Origin: Pontibacter aquaedesilientis
Lineage (GTDB): Bacteria; Bacteroidota; Bacteroidia; Cytophagales; Hymenobacteraceae
Direction: 5' to 3'
Length of the DNA: 64,000 nt
NCBI RefSeq assembly: GCF_014773225.1
Contig: NZ_JACXAJ010000002.1
Coordinates: 496,001-560,000, forward strand
Shown: positions 17,711 through 25,753 of the stretch, in pieces
Position numbering within the stretch: position 1 is the first letter of the stretch
How the letters are laid out: every line of letters starts with the position of its first letter
Program-made: the position numbers and the translations under genes
Notes under the pieces: generated by a model
The model's input: the letters and a program-made list of their open reading frames with translations, nothing else
Told to the model about the DNA's origin: nothing
The model's database searches: none

Positions 17711-18751
17711 ATGAAAAGAATACTTGTAACAGGTGCTGGCGCATTACTTGGCCAGGGAATATTACGCTGCCTCAACGTTTCATCAAACGAATACTATATA
17801 GTAACAGCTGACCCTGACTACAGAGCCCAAGGTCACAGTCTAGGAAATAAAGCCTATACTATTCCGATGGCAAGTGATCCTAAGTTTTTAAACTTTATTG
17901 AAGGGTTAATAAAGGATGGGCAAATAGATGTCGTACTAATTGGTACAGATGTAGAATTGCCAATCTTTGCCAAATATAAAGAGCAACTAGAGCAGCAGCA
18001 TGGAGTAAAAGTTATTGTTTCTAGCCTCGATGTAATTAACATTGCCAATAACAAATGGTTAACGGCTCAGTTTCTTAAAGTGAATGGCTTTCCTTACCCT
18101 TTATCAGCTCTTACTACAGATAAAGAGGCTATAAAAGAACTGCGTGAAAGTCGTCCTTTCCCCTTCATAGCTAAGCCCGTTGATGGTGCTCGCTCCAAAG
18201 GCATCAAAATTATCGAAAATGACGATGACCTGCAGGAGGTCTGTTCTTATCCTAACAATCTTGTAGTTCAAGAAATGATTGGAGAACAAGAAGGTGAGTT
18301 TACCACGGGCTGTATGGTAGTAGATGGTAAGTGTCTAGCTATAGTGTCGCTTAAGAGAGACTTGCGTGACGGGAACACTTATAGAGCCTACAGAGATGGT
18401 AAAAATACTTATGACGCAGTTATCGCTAGCATAGCCGAACGCTTAGGGGTGGATGGACCTGCCAATTTCCAGTACAGGATAAAGGACGGACAACCTATAG
18501 TATTTGAAATAAATGGTAGGTTCAGCGGTACCACGCCTCTGCGTTACATGTTTGGGTTTAATGAGGTTGAGGCTCTCCTGAATCATTTGTTTAAAGTAGA
18601 AGAGATGAAGCAGCCTAATCTTAGGAATGGAGCTGTATTCAGAACTTGGTCTGATATCTTTGTGGAACCATCTCAGCTAGACGAGTTAAAAGAAAAAGGA
18701 GTACTGGAAGATTATAAAAGCCAGTATTATCCATTTAAAGCTAAGCCTTAA
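17711..18751 (+). CDS. ATP-grasp enzyme, CarB/PylC-like
   Basis: A 346-residue ATP-grasp protein. The N-terminal part begins MKRILVTGAGALLGQGILRC (pre-ATP-grasp Rossmann-like domain). IAKPVDGARSKGIKII (about 152-167) forms the ATP-binding loop, VVQEMIGEQEGEFTTGCMV (about 183-201) the grasp hinge, and FQYRIKDGQPIVFEINGRFSG (split: FQYRIKDGQP, VFEINGRFSG; about 255-275) the Mg-binding Glu-Ile-Asn motif. It resembles carbamoyl-phosphate synthase large-chain-like proteins often found in LPS clusters. It probably ligates a carboxylate to an amine on a sugar or precursor. It starts immediately after the PglC-type gene and shares one base with the following epimerase gene (TAATG). Confidence 0.82.
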   Translation: MKRILVTGAGALLGQGILRCLNVSSNEYYIVTADPDYRAQGHSLGNKAYTIPMASDPKFLNFIEGLIKDGQIDVVLIGTDVELPIFAKYKEQLEQQHGVKVIVSSLDVINIANNKWLTAQFLKVNGFPYPLSALTTDKEAIKELRESRPFPFIAKPVDGARSKGIKIIENDDDLQEVCSYPNNLVVQEMIGEQEGEFTTGCMVVDGKCLAIVSLKRDLRDGNTYRAYRDGKNTYDAVIASIAERLGVDGPANFQYRIKDGQPIVFEINGRFSGTTPLRYMFGFNEVEALLNHLFKVEEMKQPNLRNGAVFRTWSDIFVEPSQLDELKEKGVLEDYKSQYYPFKAKP

Positions 18752-19641
18752 TGAAGTATTTGATATTCGGAGCCGGTGGCTTTCTTGGCAGTACCATGGT
18801 TCAGTTTCTAAAAGAGTCTGGAGAAGTAGTGTATGAGGTGGCACGTAATGCTGACAAAGGGTTTATACCTGTTGACATTACAAAGCCGGAGCAATTCGAT
18901 AGCATAGTTGTATTACCTGACATTATTATAAACTGTGCATCAGCCTTGCCAGATGTCTCCAAACGTTTTGATGACCCTAATTATCTTAGAACTTTGTTTG
19001 AAACCAACACGATAGGGGGGGCAAACATTATGAACTGGGCTGCATCTAAAGGGATTCGAAGAATTATTAATTGCTCCACACTGGTTGTTGTAAATAAACC
19101 TTGGCCTGTTCCATTAACAGAGGTAGAAAAGACCTATCCGAAAGGAAGCCATGTAGGGTACAGTGCATCAAAGTTGTCGCAGGAGTTAATTATGAGTTCG
19201 ATTGCAGAAGCACATAGCTTGGAGTTATTGCACATGCGCATATCAGCCCTTTATGGTCCAGGTATGAAAGAGGGAGGAATTCTCCAGAAACTAATCCAGC
19301 AAGCAAGGTCTCATGAAGCCCTACAGTTGACAAATGGCAATAATGTCAGTTTTGATTTTTTACATGTTTATGACGCAGTTAAAGCTCTATATCACGTTTC
19401 TAAAATGGAGGCTTGGCCAGATCGGATATTAAATTTAGCTTCAGGTGAAGAAGTTTCGCTTCTGGAATTGGCCGAAAAAATTTACCAATTCACTGGAAAC
19501 TCCAGTGACCTAATCACTAATATCGATAATGAGAATGTTTCTTCTAGAGCAAAAGTCGATACTAGCCTTTTGGAAAAATATTTAGAGGGTTCAGGCATAA
19601 GTACTAAATCTTTCGCCGAGAAAGTAAAAAGTATGCTGTAA
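18751..19641 (+). CDS. NAD-dependent epimerase/dehydratase (extended SDR)
   Basis: A 296-residue short-chain dehydrogenase/reductase of the sugar-nucleotide type. The NAD-binding FGAGGFLGS is at residues 6-14. The catalytic YxxxK is Tyr137-Ser-Ala-Ser-Lys141, with the helper Ser-Thr in CSTLVV near 109. RISALYGPGM (about 163-172) and SFDFLHVYDAVKALYHV (about 197-213) are the substrate-side motifs. It could epimerise, reduce or dehydrate a nucleotide sugar; the product is not predictable. Its position between an ATP-grasp gene and a phosphoesterase gene, in a unit otherwise devoted to the first sugar of the glycan, suggests that it makes or modifies an unusual substituent. Confidence 0.86.
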   Translation: MKYLIFGAGGFLGSTMVQFLKESGEVVYEVARNADKGFIPVDITKPEQFDSIVVLPDIIINCASALPDVSKRFDDPNYLRTLFETNTIGGANIMNWAASKGIRRIINCSTLVVVNKPWPVPLTEVEKTYPKGSHVGYSASKLSQELIMSSIAEAHSLELLHMRISALYGPGMKEGGILQKLIQQARSHEALQLTNGNNVSFDFLHVYDAVKALYHVSKMEAWPDRILNLASGEEVSLLELAEKIYQFTGNSSDLITNIDNENVSSRAKVDTSLLEKYLEGSGISTKSFAEKVKSML

Positions 19642-19656
19642 TGGGGCTACGAACGT

Positions 19657-20304
19657 ATGCGGGTACTGATATTTGGTGATGTACATGGAAATCTTGTTGC
19701 GCTCGAGAAAATGCTGCAGCATGTCAGTCCAGAGGTAGACTTGATGGTGAGCCATGGGGATGTTGTAAACTATGGCCCTTGGAGTAATGAGTGTGTAGAG
19801 CTTTTACAAAGTATTCAATGCATGTGCTTACTTGGTAATCATGAATCTTATTTCATAGAAGGGAGTTATCCAGGTGAAAATAAAATAGCACAGGCTTTTT
19901 TTAACCACTGCTATGCCTCATTTAACCAACAAAAACTTATTTTGACTTATAGGGACAATATAAAAGTAGGTGACTTCGAAGTTCAGCACACAGTAAATAA
20001 TCAGTACGTCTTTCCAGATACAGACTTAGAAGAGCTTAATATTGAGGGTAATTATATTATAGGTCACTCTCATCACCAGTTTTCCGGTGTAACTAATTCA
20101 GGCAAACAAATAATAAACACAGGAAGCGTCGGTCAAAATAGAAAATTCATTAATTTGATCAATTACATTATTTATGATACAGTTTCTTCGGAGGTTAAGC
20201 TGGAGTCATTAGTGTATGATATAAATCCTGTTATTGATAAAATGAAGAGTGAAAATTACCCTCAAGTTTGCCTTGACTACTATTTGAATAAAAGCAGAAT
20301 ATGA
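19657..20304 (+). CDS. YfcE-like metallophosphoesterase
   Basis: A 215-residue calcineurin-like phosphoesterase. All metal ligands of the fold are visible: GDVHGN (Asp8, His10), SHGDVVNYGP (Asp35), LGNHES (Asn61, His62) and IIGHSHHQFSG (the two C-terminal histidines, about 134-140). NTGSVGQ near 152-158 is typical of the YfcE/MJ0936 group. It hydrolyses a phosphomonoester or phosphodiester, substrate unknown. Being inside a glycan cassette it may remove a phosphate during synthesis of a sugar substituent. It ends with a four-base overlap onto the PglE-like gene, exactly where base composition jumps from AT-rich to GC-rich. Confidence 0.86.
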   Translation: MRVLIFGDVHGNLVALEKMLQHVSPEVDLMVSHGDVVNYGPWSNECVELLQSIQCMCLLGNHESYFIEGSYPGENKIAQAFFNHCYASFNQQKLILTYRDNIKVGDFEVQHTVNNQYVFPDTDLEELNIEGNYIIGHSHHQFSGVTNSGKQIINTGSVGQNRKFINLINYIIYDTVSSEVKLESLVYDINPVIDKMKSENYPQVCLDYYLNKSRI

Positions 20305-21443
20305 AAACAAAGATCTGGCTCTCTTCCCCACATATGGGGACAAATGAGTTCAATAACATCAAGGAAGCCTTCGATACGAACTGGATCGCACCGCTTGGTC
20401 CGCACGTGGATGGCTTTGAAAAAGACCTGGCCGACTTCCTGGGGGAAGGCGTGCATGTCGCTGCCCTAAGCTCGGGTACAGCCGCTCTGCACCTGGCCCT
20501 AATTATGCTGGGCGTGCAGGCCGGGGATGAGGTGATTTGCCAGAGCATGACCTTCTCGGCTTCAGCCAACCCTATTGCCTACCAGGGAGCTATACCTGTT
20601 TTTGTGGATAGTGAGAATCGCACCTGGAATATGTCGCCCGATCTGCTGGAGACGGCTATACAGGATAGGTTGCGCAAAGGCAAAAAGCCCAAAGCCATCA
20701 TCGTGGTGCACCTCTATGGTATGCCAGCTGAAATGGATCGCATCATGGAGATTGCGAACCGCTTTGATATACCGGTAGTAGAAGATGCAGCGGAGGCGCT
20801 GGGCTCTTCTTACAAAGGTCGCAGGCTGGGTACCTTTGGGGCGATGAGTATTTTGTCTTTTAACGGCAACAAGATTATCACCACTTCGGGTGGCGGTGCA
20901 TTGGTGTCGAATAACGAGGCATATATTAAACAGGCCCGTTTTCTGGCCACACAGGCCCGCGATGCGGCGCCTCACTACCAGCACTCGCACATTGGCTATA
21001 ATTACCGCATGAGTAATATCTGCGCCGCCATTGGCCGCGGACAAATGGATGTGTTGCCGGATCGTGTGCAGCAGCGCCGTGCCAACTATACTTTCTACAA
21101 AGAAGCCTTTGCCAAATTGCCTGCCATACAGTTTCCGGATGAGCCAAGTCTAGAATATTATTCTAATCGCTGGTTGAGCACTGTGTTAGTTGATGATACA
21201 AAAGGTGTGAGCCGGGAGGACATCCGCCTGGCGCTGAAAGAAGAGAACATTGAGTCGCGTCCGCTTTGGAAGCCTATGCACCTGCAGCCAGTGTTCGCCA
21301 ACGCTCCTTTTTATGGCGATGGAACTAGCGAGCGGCTCTTCGAGAAGGGCCTCTGCCTGCCATCCGGATCCAACATGACGGACGAGGAACGTGCGCGGGT
21401 AGCAACTAAGATAAAAGCTTGTTTTAAGGAAGTAACGGTCTAG
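20301..21443 (+). CDS. PglE-like UDP-4-keto-sugar aminotransferase (DegT family)
   Basis: A 380-residue PLP enzyme that should convert UDP-4-keto-6-deoxy-GlcNAc into the 4-amino sugar. LSSGTAALHLALIMLGV (about 54-70) binds the cofactor phosphate, VVEDAAEALGS (about 155-165) holds the ring-binding Asp, and SFNGNKIITTSGGG (about 186-199) has the Schiff-base lysine at 191. NYRMSNICAAIGRGQ and SRPLWKPMHLQPVF match enzymes of the PglE/PseC-like group found with PglC and PglF. Its GC-rich sequence (about 60% in the line at 20401) contrasts with everything from 402 to 20300, so it probably belongs to the conserved backbone rather than to the exchanged cassette. Confidence 0.9.
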   Translation: MKTKIWLSSPHMGTNEFNNIKEAFDTNWIAPLGPHVDGFEKDLADFLGEGVHVAALSSGTAALHLALIMLGVQAGDEVICQSMTFSASANPIAYQGAIPVFVDSENRTWNMSPDLLETAIQDRLRKGKKPKAIIVVHLYGMPAEMDRIMEIANRFDIPVVEDAAEALGSSYKGRRLGTFGAMSILSFNGNKIITTSGGGALVSNNEAYIKQARFLATQARDAAPHYQHSHIGYNYRMSNICAAIGRGQMDVLPDRVQQRRANYTFYKEAFAKLPAIQFPDEPSLEYYSNRWLSTVLVDDTKGVSREDIRLALKEENIESRPLWKPMHLQPVFANAPFYGDGTSERLFEKGLCLPSGSNMTDEERARVATKIKACFKEVTV

Positions 21444-21868
21444 GCTAGTTCCAATTATTGGCATTGAATTACTTTGGAGTGGCAAGCACTTCATAGAAGC
21501 GAGAGAAGTTAACTGATTGGAATCAGTGCAAAATTTCTGATCTGAGCTAAAAGGCTATGCTTCAATTGATAATTCTTCTATATTAAATATAAAATGCTGT
21601 ATTTTAGGATTTTTATAATTAATTTTGGGCTAGCAATTGACTCTAAATCAAAGCGAACTGATTTTTGGGGGTTGTTAATGTTATTTAAAATTTAGTGTAG
21701 GGCTTTCGTAAAAAAGAAACACGGTAAACAGTTTTAAAATCCTTTGGATGGATAAATAACATATTAAATTAAACTAAAACGAATGCCTGGAAGAGGCCGT
21801 AATTAGGGCCTAGGCTATCAACAAGCGTCTTTACCTGCCCGCTTACAAACCTGACCCAAAACAGTTAT
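21444..21868 (+). other. 425-bp AT-rich intergenic region between the PglE- and PglF-like genes
   Basis: There is no convincing gene here. The first 300 bases are AT-rich and full of stops in all frames. The last 90 bases are GC-richer and contain a short inverted repeat, AGGCC at about 21794 and GGCCT at about 21807, that could fold just upstream of the PglF-like start. No clear terminator follows the PglE-like gene and no TAnnTTTG box was seen. The region probably carries the promoter or attenuator of the PglF-like gene. Confidence 0.4.
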
Positions 21869-23800
21869 ATGAAAACATTTCTACAGAATAAGGCATTGCC
21901 AAAATGGATCATCCTGATTATAGATCAGGTGATTACGACCTGGTCTTTTGCTTTATCCTTTTTCATTATAAGGCAGTTCGATTTCGAAAATATCCTGCGC
22001 GGGCACTTCTTTGTTTATGTCGGGGTCTACTTTCTTGTCTCGGTAACAGTATTTTACCTGATGCGCATCCATACCGGATTGATCAGGTACTCCAGCACCG
22101 ATGACATTTACCGGATCTTTACCGCCGTGCTTATCTCTAGTCTGGCCTATGCCGCTATCGTGGGATTTTGGGTAGAGCCTGAGTTCCGGATTCACTCTGT
22201 TAACATTTACGTTGTCCTGCTGGTCAATTTTTTCATCTGCTCCTCTGTGCTGGTGATGATGCGCATCGGGGCCAAAGCCCTGTTTTATTTCATCAAGCGT
22301 GGTACCACAGGCGATAAAGAGACGGTATTGATTTATGGGGCCAACAGCTTTGCCATTCTGGTGAAGCAGGCGCTGGAGGTTAGTACGGCAGGCCGCTTTA
22401 CAATTGCTGGTTTTGTGGATGATAACCCGAACAAGATCGATAAGAACATCCAGCAAAAGCGGGTCTACCACATCAACGACATCGAAAAATTACAGAGTAA
22501 ACTACACATTGATAAGCTCGTGATTTTGAGCGAGGACTTAAAATCCGAGGCGCGTAAGAACGCCATTGAGAAGTGTGTGGAGCTCGGCATTAAAGTAGTG
22601 ACCGTGCCGCCCACCGAGCAGTGGATGTCAGGGCATCTACGTATGAGCCAGATTCAGGACTTACGCATTGAAGACCTGTTGCAGCGCCCGCCAATTGTAA
22701 TCGAAAATGACAAAATATCGGCTGACCTGGCAGGCAAGCGTATCCTGATTACAGGTGGTGCTGGGTCTATTGGGTCAGAAATTGTGCGTCAGGTACTGTC
22801 TTATAAGCCAGAACTTGTCATTATCTGTGACCAGGCCGAATCGCCGTTGCATGAGTTGCAACTGGAAATGGAGGAGCAGTTCCCGGAGGCAAACCTGAAG
22901 TTGTGCATTGCCGATATCCAGAACTTCAATCGCATGTATGCTCTATTCAAAGAGTATAACCCGCAGATGGTTTACCACGCAGCCGCCTACAAGCATGTGC
23001 CGATGATGGAGAACAATCCATCGGAAGCCATTCTGACGAACGTGATGGGCACCAAAAATCTGGCAGATCTTTCCATGACCTTTGATGTGGAAAAGTTTGT
23101 GATGATCTCAACAGACAAGGCTGTGAACCCAACCAATATTATGGGGGCATCCAAGCGCATAGCGGAGATTTACATCCAGTCGCTGAACAACCTAAATGAC
23201 CAAACAAAGCTACGTGATAATGTGAAAGGCACTGCGTTGCAGCAAACAAGGTTTATCACAACGCGTTTTGGCAACGTGCTGGGGTCCAATGGCTCTGTCA
23301 TCCCACGTTTCCGCTCCCAGATCGAGCGTGGTGGCCCGATCACAGTGACGCACCCGGATATTACCCGATATTTCATGACGATACCGGAAGCGGTGCAGTT
23401 GGTGCTTGAGGCTGGCACAATGGGTATGGGAGGCGAAATCTTCATCTTTGATATGGGGCAGCCTGTCAGGATCGTGGATCTGGCCAAAAAAATGATCAAG
23501 CTCGCCGGCCTGACATCAAATGACATCGAGATCGTATTCTCCGGTCTTCGTCCAGGCGAGAAGCTCTACGAGGAACTCCTGAACCAGGAGGAGCTAACGA
23601 TTCCTACCCATCACGACAAGATCAAGATCTCAAAAGTGCGCGAGTATACCTACAACAAAGTAGTTTCCAATATCAACGAACTGCTCACGCTCAACAAAGA
23701 CGGCGATGAGACTGATGTTGTAAAGAAGATGAAGCACATCGTACCTGAGTTCAAAAGCAAGAACTCTCGTTTCGAAGAACTGGATTCGATGGTGCAGTAA
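21869..23800 (+). CDS. PglF/CapD-like UDP-GlcNAc 4,6-dehydratase, membrane-bound
   Basis: A 643-residue inner-membrane enzyme that dehydrates UDP-GlcNAc to the 4-keto-6-deoxy sugar used by the PglE-like aminotransferase. Four membrane helices occupy about 13-125. A Rossmann 'CoA-binding-like' domain follows (VLIYGANSFAILVKQAL, about 152-168). The catalytic extended SDR domain starts with the GGAGSIG dinucleotide loop at 296-302 and contains ISTDKAVNPTNIMGASKR (about 412-429), with the Met-Gly-Ala-Ser-Lys arrangement that replaces YxxxK in this family, and SGLRPGEKLYEELL near 558-571. Length and layout match FlaA1/WbpM/PglF long forms. A hairpin terminator lies 20 bases after the stop. Confidence 0.93.
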   Translation: MKTFLQNKALPKWIILIIDQVITTWSFALSFFIIRQFDFENILRGHFFVYVGVYFLVSVTVFYLMRIHTGLIRYSSTDDIYRIFTAVLISSLAYAAIVGFWVEPEFRIHSVNIYVVLLVNFFICSSVLVMMRIGAKALFYFIKRGTTGDKETVLIYGANSFAILVKQALEVSTAGRFTIAGFVDDNPNKIDKNIQQKRVYHINDIEKLQSKLHIDKLVILSEDLKSEARKNAIEKCVELGIKVVTVPPTEQWMSGHLRMSQIQDLRIEDLLQRPPIVIENDKISADLAGKRILITGGAGSIGSEIVRQVLSYKPELVIICDQAESPLHELQLEMEEQFPEANLKLCIADIQNFNRMYALFKEYNPQMVYHAAAYKHVPMMENNPSEAILTNVMGTKNLADLSMTFDVEKFVMISTDKAVNPTNIMGASKRIAEIYIQSLNNLNDQTKLRDNVKGTALQQTRFITTRFGNVLGSNGSVIPRFRSQIERGGPITVTHPDITRYFMTIPEAVQLVLEAGTMGMGGEIFIFDMGQPVRIVDLAKKMIKLAGLTSNDIEIVFSGLRPGEKLYEELLNQEELTIPTHHDKIKISKVREYTYNKVVSNINELLTLNKDGDETDVVKKMKHIVPEFKSKNSRFEELDSMVQ

Positions 23801-23820
23801 TGCGGCTTGTGCGATAATCA

Positions 23821-23852
23821 AAAAAAGGCTCCGAGTAATCGGGGCCTTTTTT
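23821..23852 (+). terminator. Rho-independent terminator after the PglF-like gene
   Basis: GGC-CCGA and TCGG-GCC arms face each other around GTAA, flanked by AAAAAA on the left and TTTTTT on the right. It starts 20 bases after the stop and can work in both directions. Confidence 0.85.
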
Positions 23853-23863
23853 GTTCAAGCGGG

Positions 23864-23907
23864 GTCCAACCACCCCTAACCCCTCCTTGTCTAAGGCGGG
23901 GGATTTT
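23864..23907. repeat. Left arm of the DUF559-flanking inverted repeat
   Basis: A 44-bp arm. The hairpin core lies at 23880-23901. The 3' end includes two bases of the DUF559 stop codon, so the repeat also acts as the natural end of that gene. Confidence 0.9.
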
Positions 23908-24265
23908 ACTTACTGAAGCTACTGCTGATTTCCTGTAGCAAGGCTTCTATATTCTGGAACACATCTTTGTTTTCGAAGCGAAGTACTTTAATGCCAAACT
24001 CTTGTAAAACCTGATCACGCTCATGGTCCATGTTGTGGACAATTGCACTATGGTGTACTTGCCCATCTAATTCAATAGCCAGTTTTTCTGAAGAACAGTA
24101 GAAGTCAAGAATGAAGTTGCCAACGCTGTGTTGACGCCTAAACTTGCGGCCACTTAACTGGCCTCCTCTTAAGTATTTCCATAGCTCGTCTTCCGCTGGA
24201 GTTGAGTGATTTCTCAAATCCTTCCTTTTTCCTTTCAAGTATCCTCTGTTGTGCAGTTGCATCAT
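23906..24265 (-). CDS. DUF559 protein, small PD-(D/E)XK/Vsr-like nuclease family
   Basis: A 119-residue protein of the DUF559 family, related to very-short-patch-repair endonucleases. Recognisable parts are LRNHSTPAEDELWKYLRGGQ (about 17-36), GRKFRRQHSVGNFILDFYC (about 39-57, with Asp54) and KLAIELDGQVHH (about 61-72, with Glu65 and Asp67), the acidic residues expected for metal-dependent DNA cleavage. GIKVLRFENKDVF follows. A substrate is not established for the family as far as I know. The gene is transcribed with fahA's strand but is isolated by repeats on both sides. Codon use includes several A/T-ending codons compared with its neighbours, which hints at separate origin. Confidence 0.85.
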   Translation of the reverse strand: MMQLHNRGYLKGKRKDLRNHSTPAEDELWKYLRGGQLSGRKFRRQHSVGNFILDFYCSSEKLAIELDGQVHHSAIVHNMDHERDQVLQEFGIKVLRFENKDVFQNIEALLQEISSSFSK

Positions 24266-24305
24266 CTATATCGTTGGCTGTAACCATACAACAGTGGAGC
24301 CCCAA

Positions 24306-24349
24306 AAATTCCCCGCCTTAGACAAGGAGGGGTTAGGGGTGGTTGGACT
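24306..24349. repeat. Right arm of the DUF559-flanking inverted repeat
   Basis: Inverse copy of the left arm (43/44). It starts 15 bases beyond the fahA stop on the minus strand, and its hairpin core at 24312-24333 could serve as the fahA terminator. Confidence 0.9.
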
Positions 24350-24364
24350 TGAAGTGAAAACCGC

Positions 24365-25636
24365 CTACAACGCCGGCAAAACCTTCGCCTTTACTTCACC
24401 AAACCCAATACGTATACCTTGTCTCTCTGCATAGCCGCGCATGATGACGGTGTCGTAGTCGTTGATGAACTTGCGCTCGGTACCGTCGGATAGCTTGATA
24501 GGCTGTGTGCCACGCCAGGTTAGTTCGAGCATAGAGCCATAGGAGGTCTTGTCGGGGCCGCTGATCGTGCCGGAGGCATACATGTCGCCAACCTGGATAT
24601 TACAGCCGTTGCTGCTTTGATGGGCCAACTGCTGATTCATGTTCCAGTACATGTACTTGAAGTTGGAGTGACAGATACTGTTCTCCTCACCATCTTCTGG
24701 CTGAATGAGTACTTCCAGATTAATATCGTAGTTATGTTCGCCGCTGAACTGCAGGTAGGGAAGTGGCTTGGGATCTTGTACCGGACCTTTCACACGGAAT
24801 GGCTCCAGGGCGTCTAAGGTTACCACCCAAGGTGAGATGGAGGAAGCAAAGCTCTTTGCCAGGAACGGCCCAAGGGGTACGTACTCCCAGGTCTGCATGT
24901 CGCGTGCCGACCAATCGTTAAACAGCACCAGGCCAAAGATGTAATCATCCGCTTCATTAGGAGTGATCATGTCACCCAGCTTCGTTTCGCGACCTGTAAT
25001 AAACGCTACCTCCAACTCAAAATCGAGCAGGCGGGATGGGCCAAAAGTAGGTGCTTCGGCATCCGGCGCTTTGGTTTGGCCATTGGGTCGTCGAACATCA
25101 GTGCCAGACACCAAGATGGAAGAAGCACGTCCGTGATAGCCGATCGGGATATGTTTCCAGTTCGGTAACAGGGCGTTCTTCGGGTCACGGAACATGGTGC
25201 CCACGTTTGTAGCATGTTCAATGCTGGAGTAAAAATCTGTGTAGTTCCCCACCTTCACCGGCATCAGCATGCTTACTTCATTGCGCTTCGCCAGGCATTC
25301 ATGCATAAGTTTGCTGTTTCCGCTTATCTCCTCGTTGTCATTGCGGAGCAATTCCGACACCCGGTTGCGCACTGCCCGCCAGGTTGGTTTGCCTAGGGCA
25401 ATAAAGTCGTTCAGGTATGGGCGGTGAAATACAGTTGGGTCAATATCAAGCAGTTCAAACAGGTTATACTGCGCTACGGCATACAGGTCGAGTACATAGT
25501 CGCCAATAGCAACACCCACACGAGGGTCTTTGGTGTCTGATGTGAAAATGCCGAAGGGTAGGTTTTGTATCGGGAAATCGCTCTCAGGCGCTATCTCTAT
25601 CCAGGAATGCAGGAAGGGGTCGTTCGCTTTTATCAT
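24365..25636 (-). CDS. fahA: Fumarylacetoacetase
   Basis: A 423-residue cytoplasmic enzyme that cleaves fumarylacetoacetate to fumarate and acetoacetate, the last step of tyrosine and homogentisate breakdown. NLPFGIFTSDTKDPRVGVAI (about 24-43) belongs to the FAH N-terminal domain. DFYSSIEHATNVGTMF (about 132-147) contains the metal-binding Asp and catalytic His. LDFELEVAFITGRET (about 205-219) and YIFGLVLFNDWSARDMQTWE (about 232-251) supply the Glu/Asp metal ligands and the Arg. SYGSMLELTWRGTQP lies near the end. Length matches the eukaryote-like FAH. No other tyrosine-catabolic gene is adjacent. A TATCTTTG promoter box stands 27 bases before the start. Confidence 0.95.
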   Translation of the reverse strand: MIKANDPFLHSWIEIAPESDFPIQNLPFGIFTSDTKDPRVGVAIGDYVLDLYAVAQYNLFELLDIDPTVFHRPYLNDFIALGKPTWRAVRNRVSELLRNDNEEISGNSKLMHECLAKRNEVSMLMPVKVGNYTDFYSSIEHATNVGTMFRDPKNALLPNWKHIPIGYHGRASSILVSGTDVRRPNGQTKAPDAEAPTFGPSRLLDFELEVAFITGRETKLGDMITPNEADDYIFGLVLFNDWSARDMQTWEYVPLGPFLAKSFASSISPWVVTLDALEPFRVKGPVQDPKPLPYLQFSGEHNYDINLEVLIQPEDGEENSICHSNFKYMYWNMNQQLAHQSSNGCNIQVGDMYASGTISGPDKTSYGSMLELTWRGTQPIKLSDGTERKFINDYDTVIMRGYAERQGIRIGFGEVKAKVLPAL

Positions 25637-25662
25637 AGTGCAAATGAATCAGGATTGATAAA

Positions 25663-25670
25663 CAAAGATA
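25663..25670 (-). promoter_or_regulatory. Candidate -7 box (TATCTTTG) for fahA
   Basis: The complement reads TATCTTTG, a full match to the Bacteroidota TAnnTTTG consensus, 27 bases before the fahA start. A TTG lies about 23 bases further upstream, slightly wider than usual for the -33 element. Confidence 0.6.
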
Positions 25671-25696
25671 TAGATTTTGAAGCGGATGGGAAACAA

Positions 25697-25733
25697 AAAA
25701 GCAGGTACTGAACATCAGCACCTGCTTTTTCTA
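25697..25733 (-). terminator. Terminator of the mrp-nfu unit
   Basis: GCAGGT-CTG and CAG-ACCTGC arms with AAAAAA/TTTTT flanks, about 20 bases past the nfu stop on the minus strand. Confidence 0.85.
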
Positions 25734-25753
25734 AATATAATAAGGTATACCGC

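Larger units (their letters stand above)
23864..24349. mobile_element. Putative DUF559-encoding element bounded by a 44-bp inverted repeat
   Basis: A 486-bp unit lies in the convergent gap between the PglF-like gene and fahA. Its two ends, 23864-23907 and 24306-24349, are inverted copies with 43 of 44 bases matching (one mismatch at 23902/24311). Each end can itself fold: CCCCTCCTT and AAGGCGGGG pair around GTCT with one mismatch. A single gene, a small DUF559 nuclease on the minus strand, fills the interior, and its stop codon lies inside the left repeat. A further TTCAAG/CTTGAA match sits outside the arms. No target duplication was recognised and there is no known transposase, so mobility is an inference from architecture. 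Confidence 0.6.

Noticed and set aside
23906-24265. Restriction-modification system
   Set aside because: DUF559 is nuclease-like, but no methyltransferase or specificity gene is near.
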